Assembly (NCBI RefSeq): GCF_027359575.1
Contig: NZ_CP114784.1
Location: forward strand, 1,859,819-1,923,818
DNA: 64,000 nt
Reading direction: 5' to 3'
DNA from: Prochlorococcus marinus str. MIT 0917
GTDB lineage: Bacteria > Cyanobacteriota > Cyanobacteriia > PCC-6307 > Cyanobiaceae
Program-made: the position numbers and the translations under genes
Shown: piece by piece, positions 30,845 through 39,704 of the stretch
How the letters are laid out: each line of letters begins with the position of its first letter
Position numbering within the stretch: position 1 is the first letter of the stretch
The notes under the pieces: generated by a model
Database searches by the model: none
Seen by the model: only the letters and a program-made list of their open reading frames with translations
What the model was told of the DNA's origin: nothing

Positions 30845-30989
30845 AGAATTAAAATAACTATTTGTGTTGATTAATTTGATAATCAGCTTCCTATTAAAAC
30901 TTAGAGAATTTAATTAAATCTTTGCTTAATTTAGTTTAATTGAAATTATTCATACTAAGATTTATTGTTAGTTTAGATTTTCTTCTGCC

Positions 30990-32753
30990 GTGACCCTGAT
31001 TTCTAAGCCTAACCAAATAGGAGATTCAGGAACACAAACTCAAAATGAGATCTCAGGAGCTGACGCCCTGATGGATTCTCTTCGTAGGCATGGAGTAGAT
31101 ACTATTTTTGGATATCCAGGTGGAGCTATTCTCCCAATATATGATGCCGTTTTTAAAGCAGAACAAGAGGGGTGGTTAAAACATATTCTTGTTCGACATG
31201 AGCAAGGTGGAACTCATGCCGCAGATGGTTTTGCTAGAGCGACTGGGAAAGTAGGTGTTTGTTTTGGTACATCAGGTCCTGGAGCTACGAATCTAGTCAC
31301 AGGGATAGCCACCGCTCAGATGGATTCTGTTCCTCTTGTCGTCATAACAGGACAAGTCCCTAGACCTGCTATTGGTACTGATGCTTTTCAAGAAACAGAT
31401 ATTTTTGGGATAACACTTCCAATTGTTAAACATTCATGGGTCGTAAGAGATCCATCTGAAATTGCAAAAGTTGTAGCGCAAGCTTTTCTTATTGCCTCAT
31501 CGGGGAGACCAGGACCTGTTCTGATTGATATACCAAAAGATGTTGGACAAGAGATGTTTAAATATCTTCCTGTTGAACCAGGTTCAATAAAGCCACCAGG
31601 ATTTGAATTACCATTCGCGCCGGAACATAAAGCTATAAGAGCAGCCTTAGATTTAATTGAAAATGCTGAGCAACCACTCCTTTATGTTGGAGGGGGTGTT
31701 ATTTCTTCGGGGGCACATGAAACTCTTGCCGCGATTGCTCATAGATATCAAATACCCGTAACAACAACTTTAATGGGAAAGGGTGCGTTTGATGAACGTG
31801 AGCCTTTATCTGTTGGGATGCTAGGTATGCACGGAACAGCTTATGCCAATTTTGCTGTTACTGAATGTGATTTGTTGATTGCTATTGGAGCAAGATTTGA
31901 CGACAGAGTTACTGGTAAATTAGATACTTTTGCTCCTAAAGCAAAAGTAATTCATTTTGAGATTGATCCGGCTGAAATAAATAAAAATAGAGTAGTTGAA
32001 GTTTCTGTATTAGGTGATGTTGGAATTAGCCTTGTTAAATTATTAGATCTCAGTAATCAAAGAAAAACAAATCCAAGAACTTCCAACTGGCTTAACAAAA
32101 TTAAAAACTGGAAAAATAATTTTCCTTTGATAACTCCCCCTAAAGAAGGAGAAATTTATCCACAGGAAGTGTTAATAGCGTTAAGAGATTTGGCACAAGA
32201 TGCTTACATTACAACTGATGTTGGACAACATCAGATGTGGGCAGCTCAATATTTGTTGAATGGACCAAGGCAATGGATTAGCAGTGCTGGACTTGGAACA
32301 ATGGGTTTTGGAATGCCCGCTGCAATGGGAGTCAAAGTTGCTTTACCTAAGGAGCAAGTAATTTGCATCGCCGGTGATGCAAGTATCCTCATGAACATTC
32401 AGGAGCTTGGAACTATTGCTCAATACAAATTGAATATAAAAGTAATTATAATTAATAATCATTGGCAAGGGATGGTTAGGCAATGGCAAGAAAGTTTTTA
32501 TGATGAAAGATATTCTGCCTCTAACATGTCTGTTGGGGAACCTGATTTTATTTCGCTATCTAAGGCTTTTGGGATTGAGGGTATTGTGATTTCTGAAAGA
32601 GACAACTTAATCCCTGAACTTCACAAAGCATTGGCGAATGAAGGACCAGTTCTTGTTAACGTAAATGTTAGAAAAGGTGAAAATTGTTACCCCATGGTGC
32701 CACCCGGGAAAAGTAATGCTCAAATGGTTGGTATACCTGAGATTAAGAAATAA
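30990..32753 (+). CDS. ilvB: Acetolactate synthase, large subunit
   Basis: Thiamine-diphosphate enzyme condensing pyruvate units to start branched-chain amino acid synthesis. It has DTIFGYPGGAILPIYDA, the VRHEQGGTHAADGFARATG segment with the catalytic glutamate, and the GDASILMNIQELGT cofactor motif ending in NNHWQGMVRQWQ. At 587 residues it is full length. The start is GTG at 30990. The 145-base AT-rich gap upstream carries its promoter; the regulatory subunit ilvH is not in this window. Confidence 0.95.
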   Translation: MTLISKPNQIGDSGTQTQNEISGADALMDSLRRHGVDTIFGYPGGAILPIYDAVFKAEQEGWLKHILVRHEQGGTHAADGFARATGKVGVCFGTSGPGATNLVTGIATAQMDSVPLVVITGQVPRPAIGTDAFQETDIFGITLPIVKHSWVVRDPSEIAKVVAQAFLIASSGRPGPVLIDIPKDVGQEMFKYLPVEPGSIKPPGFELPFAPEHKAIRAALDLIENAEQPLLYVGGGVISSGAHETLAAIAHRYQIPVTTTLMGKGAFDEREPLSVGMLGMHGTAYANFAVTECDLLIAIGARFDDRVTGKLDTFAPKAKVIHFEIDPAEINKNRVVEVSVLGDVGISLVKLLDLSNQRKTNPRTSNWLNKIKNWKNNFPLITPPKEGEIYPQEVLIALRDLAQDAYITTDVGQHQMWAAQYLLNGPRQWISSAGLGTMGFGMPAAMGVKVALPKEQVICIAGDASILMNIQELGTIAQYKLNIKVIIINNHWQGMVRQWQESFYDERYSASNMSVGEPDFISLSKAFGIEGIVISERDNLIPELHKALANEGPVLVNVNVRKGENCYPMVPPGKSNAQMVGIPEIKK

Positions 32754-32767
32754 TCTAAAACCTTTTT

Positions 32768-33115
32768 ATGAATAAATTTTTTACAAAGATTTTAATATTA
32801 TTAATTTCGTTTTTTTGTTTTTATTTGGAAGTTGATGCAGCTGAAATCTTGCAAGTGACTAGCTCGTCTGTTTTGCTTATTGGAGATCATAACCGTACCT
32901 ATACTGTGAAATTAGCATGTACAGAAATCAGCCCTGATTTAGAAGAGAAATCTCAAAAGTGGCTCAAAAAACAACTGCCAAGACATACAAAAGTAAATTT
33001 AAAACCAAAAGGATCGGTCGATGGTATCCTTGTCGCTAAAGTTATTCCTTTTGATAGTGATATTGACATAAATGAGAAATATATAAATGAAGGATTTGCA
33101 ACAAATAAATGCTAA
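32768..33115 (+). CDS. Small secreted SNase-fold protein, probably non-catalytic
   Basis: A 115-residue protein with a cleavable signal peptide (hydrophobic ILILLISFFCFYL, cleavage likely after VDAA). The mature part resembles a shortened staphylococcal nuclease/OB fold: YTVKLACTEISPD, RHTKVNLKPKG, DGILVAKV and INEGFATNKC. The arginines and glutamate that catalyse cleavage in the nuclease are replaced (for example VKL where R is expected), so nuclease activity is doubtful. 15 bases after ilvB. Confidence 0.6.
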   Translation: MNKFFTKILILLISFFCFYLEVDAAEILQVTSSSVLLIGDHNRTYTVKLACTEISPDLEEKSQKWLKKQLPRHTKVNLKPKGSVDGILVAKVIPFDSDIDINEKYINEGFATNKC

Positions 33116-33575
33116 ATTAATTATAAAATGCTATTTACATTTATTAGTTTTTTTAGATTAATTACTTTTAAATAGATTTTAGTCCAGCTTGAAGAGCTAA
33201 GGTGTTTCTCATGTCAGTAATTACTTTAGGGATACAATATTATTTATTTATCCATAAGATTTGATATCACTATTTCTTTATTAGAGAATCATTGATTTTA
33301 GGCTTTAAATTTAATATATTATTAGTTTGAATTACTTTATGGCTATGTACTTGCTGCTCCTAATGAATATAGGAAGTAGATTTATTTGGTTTTCTAATTC
33401 TTTAGGTGCATTATTATTAGATTTATTGGTAAAATAAATATATAAAATTATTTTCTCTTAATAGATCAGATTGATGAAAATTTAACATCCTTATAAGTTA
33501 ATAAACCATTGTTTTTTTATGAATCTATTTTTAAGCAGATAAATTTACTTGAACTGTGTCCTTAGAGAAAATGGT
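33116..33575. other. Intergenic region with no confident gene
   Basis: AT-rich region between two convergent genes. I saw no tRNA-like or rRNA-like sequence. One 32-codon hydrophobic frame starts at ATG 33339 and stops at 33437 (MAMYLLLLMNIGSRFIWFS), but it has no clear ribosome-binding site. It might hold a small membrane protein or an undetected small RNA. Confidence 0.4.
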
Positions 33576-34463
33576 TTAAATTTCTCCAATATCCTTTAGC
33601 ATCCAAAACCCATCTAGAGAATTTTCTTCAGGGCTTTTTTGAACTGAAATAAATTGAAGACCATCTGCATTTAGCTTTGTATTTAGAAAATTATTCTCAA
33701 TAGCTTGTTTTGCTTCTTCTTCGACATCAGTTACCAACCATCTATCAGCTTGCCCTGCTTCTAAAATTATTTGGGTGCCTTCTATTAAAAGCCTTGCTGG
33801 CTCAAGTCCCCCAAGCCAAGCGGCAAGTGCTAAGGATCTTTTTGAACTAAAAAGTCTAATACCTGGAATAGAAATATTTTGATTAATTGAATCTTTTATG
33901 GGAATTAACTTGGAGAACTCTATTGCCCATTCATCAGCCTCTTTAAGTGTATTTAGAGATAGGGAAGCAAAACTCCAGGAGTCACCTCTTACTTCCTCTG
34001 GTAATGGGATCGCTTGGTTTGTAATTGGGTTTGAAGGAGGAGCAAGATTTACGCCGGTATATCCTTTTTGCTGAGGATAAAAACTCCTTTCTCTATCAAT
34101 AAGCCATTCCAATAATGAATATGTTCTTCTGCTTGAAATAAGTTCAATTCCTATTTGCTCTGCTGCACGTTTTATCATTGTTTTCATAGAGGAACGCCAG
34201 CAACGAATAACGGAAGGTTTATTCCAACCTTGTGAAGATGCTTCATCAATAGCTTCTTCTAATGCGTCTTTTAACCAAATAGAGTTAACACTTGATGCTG
34301 GACATATTTTTTCCCATTTAAATGTTTTCGTATCTTTGAAATTATTTGTAGATGTAATTAGTAATTCCCATCTTTTTTTTCCATTTTCATCAATTATTGG
34401 GCGGGAATAAAAGTCTATTTCCCATTCTGCCTTTTTTAATTCAGATTCTTTTGAAGCGATCAC
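33576..34463 (-). CDS. Tab2/Atab2-like RNA-binding protein (DUF1092)
   Basis: A 295-residue protein matching the Tab2 family. The Chlamydomonas member is needed for translation of psaB mRNA and the Arabidopsis member for photosystem I and II messages. The conserved EIDFYSRPI opening, GKKRWELLITST, FYPQQKGY and LPEEVRGDSWSF segments are present, as is the C-terminal GLEPARLLIEGTQI part. The start is GTG at 34463. It follows the S1-domain gene by 24 to 25 bases, a likely operon. Confidence 0.82.
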   Translation of the reverse strand: MIASKESELKKAEWEIDFYSRPIIDENGKKRWELLITSTNNFKDTKTFKWEKICPASSVNSIWLKDALEEAIDEASSQGWNKPSVIRCWRSSMKTMIKRAAEQIGIELISSRRTYSLLEWLIDRERSFYPQQKGYTGVNLAPPSNPITNQAIPLPEEVRGDSWSFASLSLNTLKEADEWAIEFSKLIPIKDSINQNISIPGIRLFSSKRSLALAAWLGGLEPARLLIEGTQIILEAGQADRWLVTDVEEEAKQAIENNFLNTKLNADGLQFISVQKSPEENSLDGFWMLKDIGEI

Positions 34464-34487
34464 AATCTCTTTTTCTTAAATGTAAAG

Positions 34488-35702
34488 TTATGAGGATAAG
34501 TTGATGTCTTTCTCTTCCTTATGAGGATCAACTTTTTCTTTATTCAAACTATTTCTTGCTTTAATTGCTCTCTCATTTGCCTCTTCCATAACTTTTGCTT
34601 TATCGGTAATAAGTTCTCCTGGAGGCCCCTCTAGAAGAGCTGTATTTAATCCGATTCGTCCCCGGGAAGGATCTAAATCAGTTACTAAAGCCTTGATGGA
34701 TTCGCCTGTTTGAAAAACTTCTCTAAGGCTTCTCATGCTTCCATTGGTTACCATTGAATGATGCAACAAACCACTGACGCCCTTCAAATCAACAAAAAAA
34801 CCATAAGGTTTTATGGTTAAGATTTCACCCTCGATTAATTGTCCAATCTCTAATTCGGAAAATCTTGAAGCAATTGCAGCTTTCTTTTCGGATAGTACAA
34901 GTTTTCTTCTTTCTGGATTTACCTCTAAAAAAGCAGTATTAATTGTCTTTGAAACAAGAGATTGATGATTCTCTCCATCTTCAAGTTGAGATCTAGGAAT
35001 AAAACCTCTTAAACCTTCGAAGTCGCAAGTAACACCACCACGGTTAAAGCCATTTACCTTAACTCGAATAACTTTTCCTTCTTTTGCAAGATTTTGAACT
35101 TTGTTCCAACTTTTTCTTAGTTCTAATGCCCTACAACTGATTGTTACCATCCCATCTGCATTTTGTTCTCTGGTGACAAGAACTTCGACTGTTAATCCTT
35201 TTGGGAAGCGCTCTTTTAAATTTGTAATTACACCTAGACCGCATTCATTTTTCGGCATAAATCCAGGAGCTTTTCCACCTATATCTACATAAATACCATC
35301 ACTTTCAACTGCTATAACTGAACCTTTTGCAATTTCTCCTGTTGTCCCGATTGGTTGATTTTCTTCTAAGGCTGCTAAGAATTCGTCTTCATCAAAATCA
35401 AATTCATCAACGGTTCTACTTTTTTGATTAAAAACATTTTGATCATCAAAATCTTCAATATTTTTTTTATAGTCAGAATTTTTTTCAGATCTAAGAAGAT
35501 CTTCCATTGTGGTTGCCTGGAAACTATCGCTAGAGTCTTCCTGTATTAACTTTTGCTGTTCAGGTGCCTTATTTAATTTAGAAATTTCTTTTTTAGCTAG
35601 AACTTTTTCATCAAATCTTTTATCTTTAGTTTGTTCAGATAATTCTTTATCAGATGATCCTTCATTAATTAATTCTTCCTCAGTCTTTCTACTGATATGC
35701 AT
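34488..35702 (-). CDS. rps1b: S1-domain RNA-binding protein (ribosomal protein S1 paralogue)
   Basis: About 404 residues: an acidic low-complexity N-terminus (residues 1-115 or so) followed by three S1 domains. These start near GEIAKGSVIAVESDGIYVDI, GKVIRVKVNGFNRGGVTC and GQLIEGEILTIKPYGFFVDL. Cyanobacteria carry two S1-type proteins that bind mRNA 5' regions; this looks like the second type, though the assignment to Rps1b is by recall. A TTG start 3 codons upstream is possible; ATG 35702 is preferred. Co-transcribed with the Tab2-like gene. Confidence 0.78.
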   Translation of the reverse strand: MHISRKTEEELINEGSSDKELSEQTKDKRFDEKVLAKKEISKLNKAPEQQKLIQEDSSDSFQATTMEDLLRSEKNSDYKKNIEDFDDQNVFNQKSRTVDEFDFDEDEFLAALEENQPIGTTGEIAKGSVIAVESDGIYVDIGGKAPGFMPKNECGLGVITNLKERFPKGLTVEVLVTREQNADGMVTISCRALELRKSWNKVQNLAKEGKVIRVKVNGFNRGGVTCDFEGLRGFIPRSQLEDGENHQSLVSKTINTAFLEVNPERRKLVLSEKKAAIASRFSELEIGQLIEGEILTIKPYGFFVDLKGVSGLLHHSMVTNGSMRSLREVFQTGESIKALVTDLDPSRGRIGLNTALLEGPPGELITDKAKVMEEANERAIKARNSLNKEKVDPHKEEKDINLSS

Positions 35703-35857
35703 AACCTGCAATGGTTTGCGCGGTGCATTTATTGCCGGCCTTGGGGAGTCGCTTTTTTAGGCTGAGGATCTGACCCGGCCATAATACCCTTCGTAGTAAG
35801 TGAAACATTCTTACAGTCAAGGGTAAGTTGTTTTTTAATTATTAGGAGATTTCTATC

Positions 35858-36661
35858 ATTTTTCAAACTCGTCGATTTGAGCATTTGACCTGGCCTGAGG
35901 CTTCTAAAGCCGCTTCAGAGAAGGGGTCTACATTGGTTTGGCCCTTTGGTGCATGTGAACAACATGGACCTCATTTACCTTTAATTACTGATACTTTTTT
36001 TGCTGAAAATATTTTAATCAAGACTCTTCAAGCGTTGCCTGAAAATTTGCCGATATGGATGATGCCATCTCAATCCATTGGTTTTTCTCCTGAGCATCAA
36101 GCTTTTCCAGGAACTTTGTCCTTATCAGCTGATGTTTTGCTTTCAATGGTTACTGATGTTGGCCAGCAAATAGCTTCTATGGGGTTCAATAGATTAGTTT
36201 TTTTTAACGCTCATGGCGGGCAAATTGGTCTGCTACAAGCGGTTTCAAGACAATTGAGAATTCAATGCCCTTCACTAGCTGTATTGCCTTGTTTCCTTTG
36301 GAGTGGTGTCCCAGGATTAGATCAACTTCTACCGGAAAAGGAGGTAGAAGAAGGTCTTCATGCGGCACTAGCGGAAACAAGTCTTATGTTGCATATGGCT
36401 GGAGATTTGGTACGAAATGATTCTTACTTACAGAAAAAGGATGTAGATCAAGAAAAAGTTAATATTCCAAAGGGTTGGAGCCTAGAGGGCGCCTCTCCAT
36501 GTGCATGGCTTACTGAAGATTTGAGCTCTTCTGGAATTATTGGCGATGCAAGTTCTTCAAATTCTGCATTGGGTGCCGCTTTGGAAAATGCCCTAATAGA
36601 TCATTGGAAGTCCCTATTCGCAAGCCTTTTGGACAGTGATTGGCCTCCAGTCATGTCTTGA
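35858..36661 (+). CDS. Creatininase-family amidohydrolase
   Basis: A metal-dependent hydrolase of about 267 residues, related to creatinine amidohydrolase and to formamide hydrolases of riboflavin and F420-type pathways. Metal-site motifs are WPFGACEQHGPHLPLITD, NAHGGQ and the glutamate in LHAALAETSLML. The first in-frame TTG is at 35885, but the frame encodes family-like residues FQTRRFEHLTW before it. An AGGAG at 35844-35848 sits 9 bases before ATT 35858 (6 before ATC 35855). A rare AUU or AUC start is therefore probable. Substrate unknown. Confidence 0.75.
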   Translation: MFQTRRFEHLTWPEASKAASEKGSTLVWPFGACEQHGPHLPLITDTFFAENILIKTLQALPENLPIWMMPSQSIGFSPEHQAFPGTLSLSADVLLSMVTDVGQQIASMGFNRLVFFNAHGGQIGLLQAVSRQLRIQCPSLAVLPCFLWSGVPGLDQLLPEKEVEEGLHAALAETSLMLHMAGDLVRNDSYLQKKDVDQEKVNIPKGWSLEGASPCAWLTEDLSSSGIIGDASSSNSALGAALENALIDHWKSLFASLLDSDWPPVMS

Positions 36662-36756
36662 AGACCTGTTTCTAGCAGTTAAGTTGTGGTAACTGAACTA
36701 CCATTTTGCTTTTAATTCTGTAAGATCACTCAGATTGACAAATTTCTAATAGATCT

Positions 36757-37482
36757 ATGCAAGCTTTTGCATCCAACAATTTAACCGTAGAAAAAGAAGG
36801 GTTGGTTTCTGACTCTCTTCCTGATTTCACCTCTGAATCTTACAAAGATGCATATAGCAGAATTAATGCAGTTGTAATCGAAGGTGAGCAAGAAGCTTAT
36901 TCAAATTTTCTTGATCTCGCCAAGTTGATTCCTGAACACGCTGATGAGCTGGTTAGGCTTGGAAAGATGGAAAAAAAACATATGAATGGGTTTTGTGCGT
37001 GCGGAAGAAATCTTGCCGTAAAACCTGATATGCCTTTTGCAAAAACCTTCTTCTCAAAACTCCACAATAATTTTATAGAGGCTTTTAATGCTGGCAATAC
37101 AACTACTTGCCTTCTAATTCAATGTATTTTGATTGAATCTTTCGCAATATCTGCTTATCACGTTTACATACGTGTAGCTGATCCTTTTGCAAAAAGAATT
37201 ACAGAAGGTGTTGTTCAAGATGAATATTTACATTTGAATTATGGTCAAGAATGGCTTAAGGCAAATCTTGAATCAGTCAAAAAAGATCTAATGAAGGCTA
37301 ATAAAGAAAATTTGCCTTTAATAAAATCAATGCTTGATGAAGTATCAAATGACGCGGAAGTTCTTCATATGGATAAGGAAGAGTTGATGGAAGAATTTAT
37401 GATTGCGTATCAAGATTCCCTTTTAGAAATAGGTTTAGATAATAGAGAAATCGCAAGAATGGCTCTTGCTGCAGTGATTTAA
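36757..37482 (+). CDS. ado: Aldehyde deformylating oxygenase
   Basis: Ferritin-like di-iron enzyme of 241 residues converting fatty aldehydes (C16/C18) to alkanes plus formate. The di-iron ligands match the crystallised MIT9313 enzyme with an offset of one: E44, E72, H75, E127, E156 and H159, found in EGEQEAY, MEKKHMNGF, IQCILIESF and QDEYLHLNYG. Works with acyl-ACP reductase encoded 145 bases downstream. A strong terminator lies between the two genes, so they are probably separate transcription units. Confidence 0.96.
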   Translation: MQAFASNNLTVEKEGLVSDSLPDFTSESYKDAYSRINAVVIEGEQEAYSNFLDLAKLIPEHADELVRLGKMEKKHMNGFCACGRNLAVKPDMPFAKTFFSKLHNNFIEAFNAGNTTTCLLIQCILIESFAISAYHVYIRVADPFAKRITEGVVQDEYLHLNYGQEWLKANLESVKKDLMKANKENLPLIKSMLDEVSNDAEVLHMDKEELMEEFMIAYQDSLLEIGLDNREIARMALAAVI

Positions 37483-37515
37483 GGATTTTCAATTTACATT
37501 TTTCTGTTTGGATCC

Positions 37516-37556
37516 ATTCCTCAAGAACTTTAAGTTCTTGAGGAATTCTTTTTTTT
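37516..37556 (+). terminator. Strong intrinsic terminator after ado
   Basis: ATTCCTCAAGAACTT and AAGTTCTTGAGGAAT form a 15-bp near-perfect stem around a single T at 37531, followed by an almost unbroken T-run (37549-37556). It fits a rho-independent terminator and would separate ado from aar. Confidence 0.85.
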
Positions 37557-37627
37557 GTGACCTTGGTGGTCTAACCTTCAAACTTGGATAAATATTTAGT
37601 TTCAATTTTGATCTTTCTTGGTGCAAA

Positions 37628-38668
37628 ATGTTTGGGCTAATTGGACATTCAACAAGTTTTGAAGATGCCAAGCGCAAGGCATTGGGCTTGGGGTATGACC
37701 ATATTGCTGAAGGTGATTTGGACGTATGGTGTACTGCACCTCCTCAGTTGGTAGAACATGTAAAAGTCGTAAGTGCGATTGGAAAGACTATTGAGGGAGC
37801 ATATATAGACTCATGTTTTGTCCCTGAGATGCTAGGTCGCTTCAAAACTGCAAGAAGAAAAGTTTTGAATGCAATGGAGTTGGCTCAAAAAAAAGGGATC
37901 AACATCACCGCTCTAGGTGGATTTACATCAATAATTTTTGAGAATTTTAATTTGCTTCAAAATCAACAAGTTAGAAATACTACTCTTGATTGGCAAAGAT
38001 TTACTACTGGCAATACTCATACGGCTTGGGTGATTTGTAGACAGTTAGAGCAAAATGCACCTCGAATAGGAATTGATTTGAGTAAATCAAAAGTAGCTGT
38101 TGTTGGGGCTACTGGTGATATTGGTAGTGCTGTTTGTAGGTGGCTTACCAATAGAACGGGTGTTTCTGAACTTCTTTTAGTTGCTAGACAGCAAAAGCCT
38201 TTAGTTGAACTCCAGTCTCAACTTGGCGGGGGTGAAATTCTTACCTTGGATCAGGCTTTACCTGAAGCAGATATTGTGATTTGGGTTGCAAGCATGCCAA
38301 AAACCTTAGAAATTGACCCATCTAAAATTAAAAGACCCTGTTTAATGATTGATGGTGGATATCCTAAAAATTTAGGAGAGAAGTTTTCAGGACCTGGTAT
38401 TCATGTATTAAAGGGTGGAATAGTTCAATTTTTCAAAGATATTGGTTGGAGCATGATGGAGCTCGCTGAGATGGAAAATCCTAAAAGAGAAATGTTTGCG
38501 TGTTTCGCTGAGGCAATGCTTCTTGAGTTCGAGAATTGTCATACCAATTTCAGTTGGGGGAGGAATAATATTACTTTGGAGAAGATGGATTTCATTGGCC
38601 AAGCTTCTGAAAAGCATGGATTTTCTGCTGTTGGTTTGAAATCAAATATTCAGACATTAACTGTCTGA
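37628..38668 (+). CDS. aar: Acyl-ACP reductase
   Basis: Reduces fatty acyl-ACP with NADPH to the aldehyde used by ADO; 346 residues. The N-terminus ([18 protein letters not shown]) matches the family. A Rossmann motif [14 protein letters not shown] (near residue 158) and the likely active-site cysteine in [14 protein letters not shown] are present. The gene lies between ado and accA, next to the enzyme that supplies malonyl-CoA for its substrate. Confidence 0.95.
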   Translation: MFGLIGHSTSFEDAKRKALGLGYDHIAEGDLDVWCTAPPQLVEHVKVVSAIGKTIEGAYIDSCFVPEMLGRFKTARRKVLNAMELAQKKGINITALGGFTSIIFENFNLLQNQQVRNTTLDWQRFTTGNTHTAWVICRQLEQNAPRIGIDLSKSKVAVVGATGDIGSAVCRWLTNRTGVSELLLVARQQKPLVELQSQLGGGEILTLDQALPEADIVIWVASMPKTLEIDPSKIKRPCLMIDGGYPKNLGEKFSGPGIHVLKGGIVQFFKDIGWSMMELAEMENPKREMFACFAEAMLLEFENCHTNFSWGRNNITLEKMDFIGQASEKHGFSAVGLKSNIQTLTV

Positions 38669-38674
38669 ATATTT
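38644..38674 (+). terminator. Hairpin overlapping the aar stop codon
   Basis: AAATATTCAGACA and TGTCTGAATATTT form a perfect 13-bp stem with loop TTAAC, spanning the aar stop codon 15 bases before accA begins. No T-run of note follows, so partial termination, mRNA 3' protection or control of accA translation are possible. Confidence 0.55.
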
Positions 38675-38688
38675 GGTTACTTTTAATT

Positions 38689-39678
38689 ATGGCTAGACGT
38701 TTTCTTCTCGAATTTGAAAAACCTCTTGTTGAGTTAGAGAATCAGATTGATCAAATCAGAGAATTAGCAAGAGATTCAGAGGTTGATGTAAGTCAGCAAC
38801 TTCTTCAATTAGAGACACTTGCAGCAAGAAGGCGAGAAGAAATATTTAATGCACTCACACCAGCTCAAAAGATTCAAGTAGCTAGACACCCTCAAAGACC
38901 TAGCACACTTGATTACATACAGATGTTTTGTGACGATTGGGTTGAGTTACACGGCGACAGGAACGGAACTGATGATCAAGCTCTCATAGGAGGGTTAGCG
39001 AGAATAGGTCAAAAATCTGTCCTTTTAATTGGACAACAAAAAGGTAGAGATACAAAAGAGAATGTTGCTAGAAACTTTGGCATGGCAAAGCCAGGAGGGT
39101 ATAGAAAGGCTTTGAGGTTAATGGATCATGCTGATCGCTTTAGTTTACCAATAATCTCTTTTATAGATACTCCTGGAGCTTATGCGGGCCTCATAGCAGA
39201 AGAACAAGGCCAGGGAGAGGCAATTGCGGTGAATTTGCGTGAAATGTTTAGGCTTAAAGTTCCCATAATTGCAACTGTAATTGGCGAAGGTGGTTCTGGA
39301 GGTGCTTTGGGGATAGGTGTCGCAGACAGGTTGCTAATGTTTGAACATAGTGTTTACACAGTCGCAAGCCCTGAAGCGTGCGCTTCGATTTTATGGAGGG
39401 ATGCTGGCAAGGCTCCAGAAGCAGCATCATCATTAAAAATTACTGGACCTGACCTTATGAAATTAGGAATTGTTGACGAGGTTTTAAAAGAGCCTTCTGG
39501 GGGGAATAATTGGGCCCCGCTTCAGGCTGGAGAAACTTTAAAAAATGCTCTTGAGAAGCATTTATCCGAATTATTGGCTTTATCACCTAATGAATTGAGA
39601 GATAATAGATATTCCAAATTTAGAAAAATGGGAAAGTATTTGGAATCTCAGTCTATCGAAAGCGAAATTTCAGTTTAA
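38689..39678 (+). CDS. accA: Acetyl-CoA carboxylase carboxyltransferase, alpha subunit
   Basis: With AccD moves the carboxyl group from biotin to acetyl-CoA, giving malonyl-CoA for fatty acid synthesis. The 329-residue protein has the N-terminal coiled helices ([19 protein letters not shown]) and the core motifs [27 protein letters not shown] and [16 protein letters not shown]. Length is typical. Directly downstream of aar. Confidence 0.97.
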   Translation: MARRFLLEFEKPLVELENQIDQIRELARDSEVDVSQQLLQLETLAARRREEIFNALTPAQKIQVARHPQRPSTLDYIQMFCDDWVELHGDRNGTDDQALIGGLARIGQKSVLLIGQQKGRDTKENVARNFGMAKPGGYRKALRLMDHADRFSLPIISFIDTPGAYAGLIAEEQGQGEAIAVNLREMFRLKVPIIATVIGEGGSGGALGIGVADRLLMFEHSVYTVASPEACASILWRDAGKAPEAASSLKITGPDLMKLGIVDEVLKEPSGGNNWAPLQAGETLKNALEKHLSELLALSPNELRDNRYSKFRKMGKYLESQSIESEISV

Positions 39679-39704
39679 AGTTTTAATGTTTGCTTCTAAC
39701 TTTT

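Noticed and set aside
32768-33115. Annotation as an active thermonuclease
   Set aside because: Catalytic arginine and glutamate positions are not kept and the protein is short.
39686-39704. Frameshift at the SDR start because of an out-of-frame ATG at 39686
   Set aside because: The in-frame TTG at 39705 gives a complete Rossmann N-terminus, so no break is needed.
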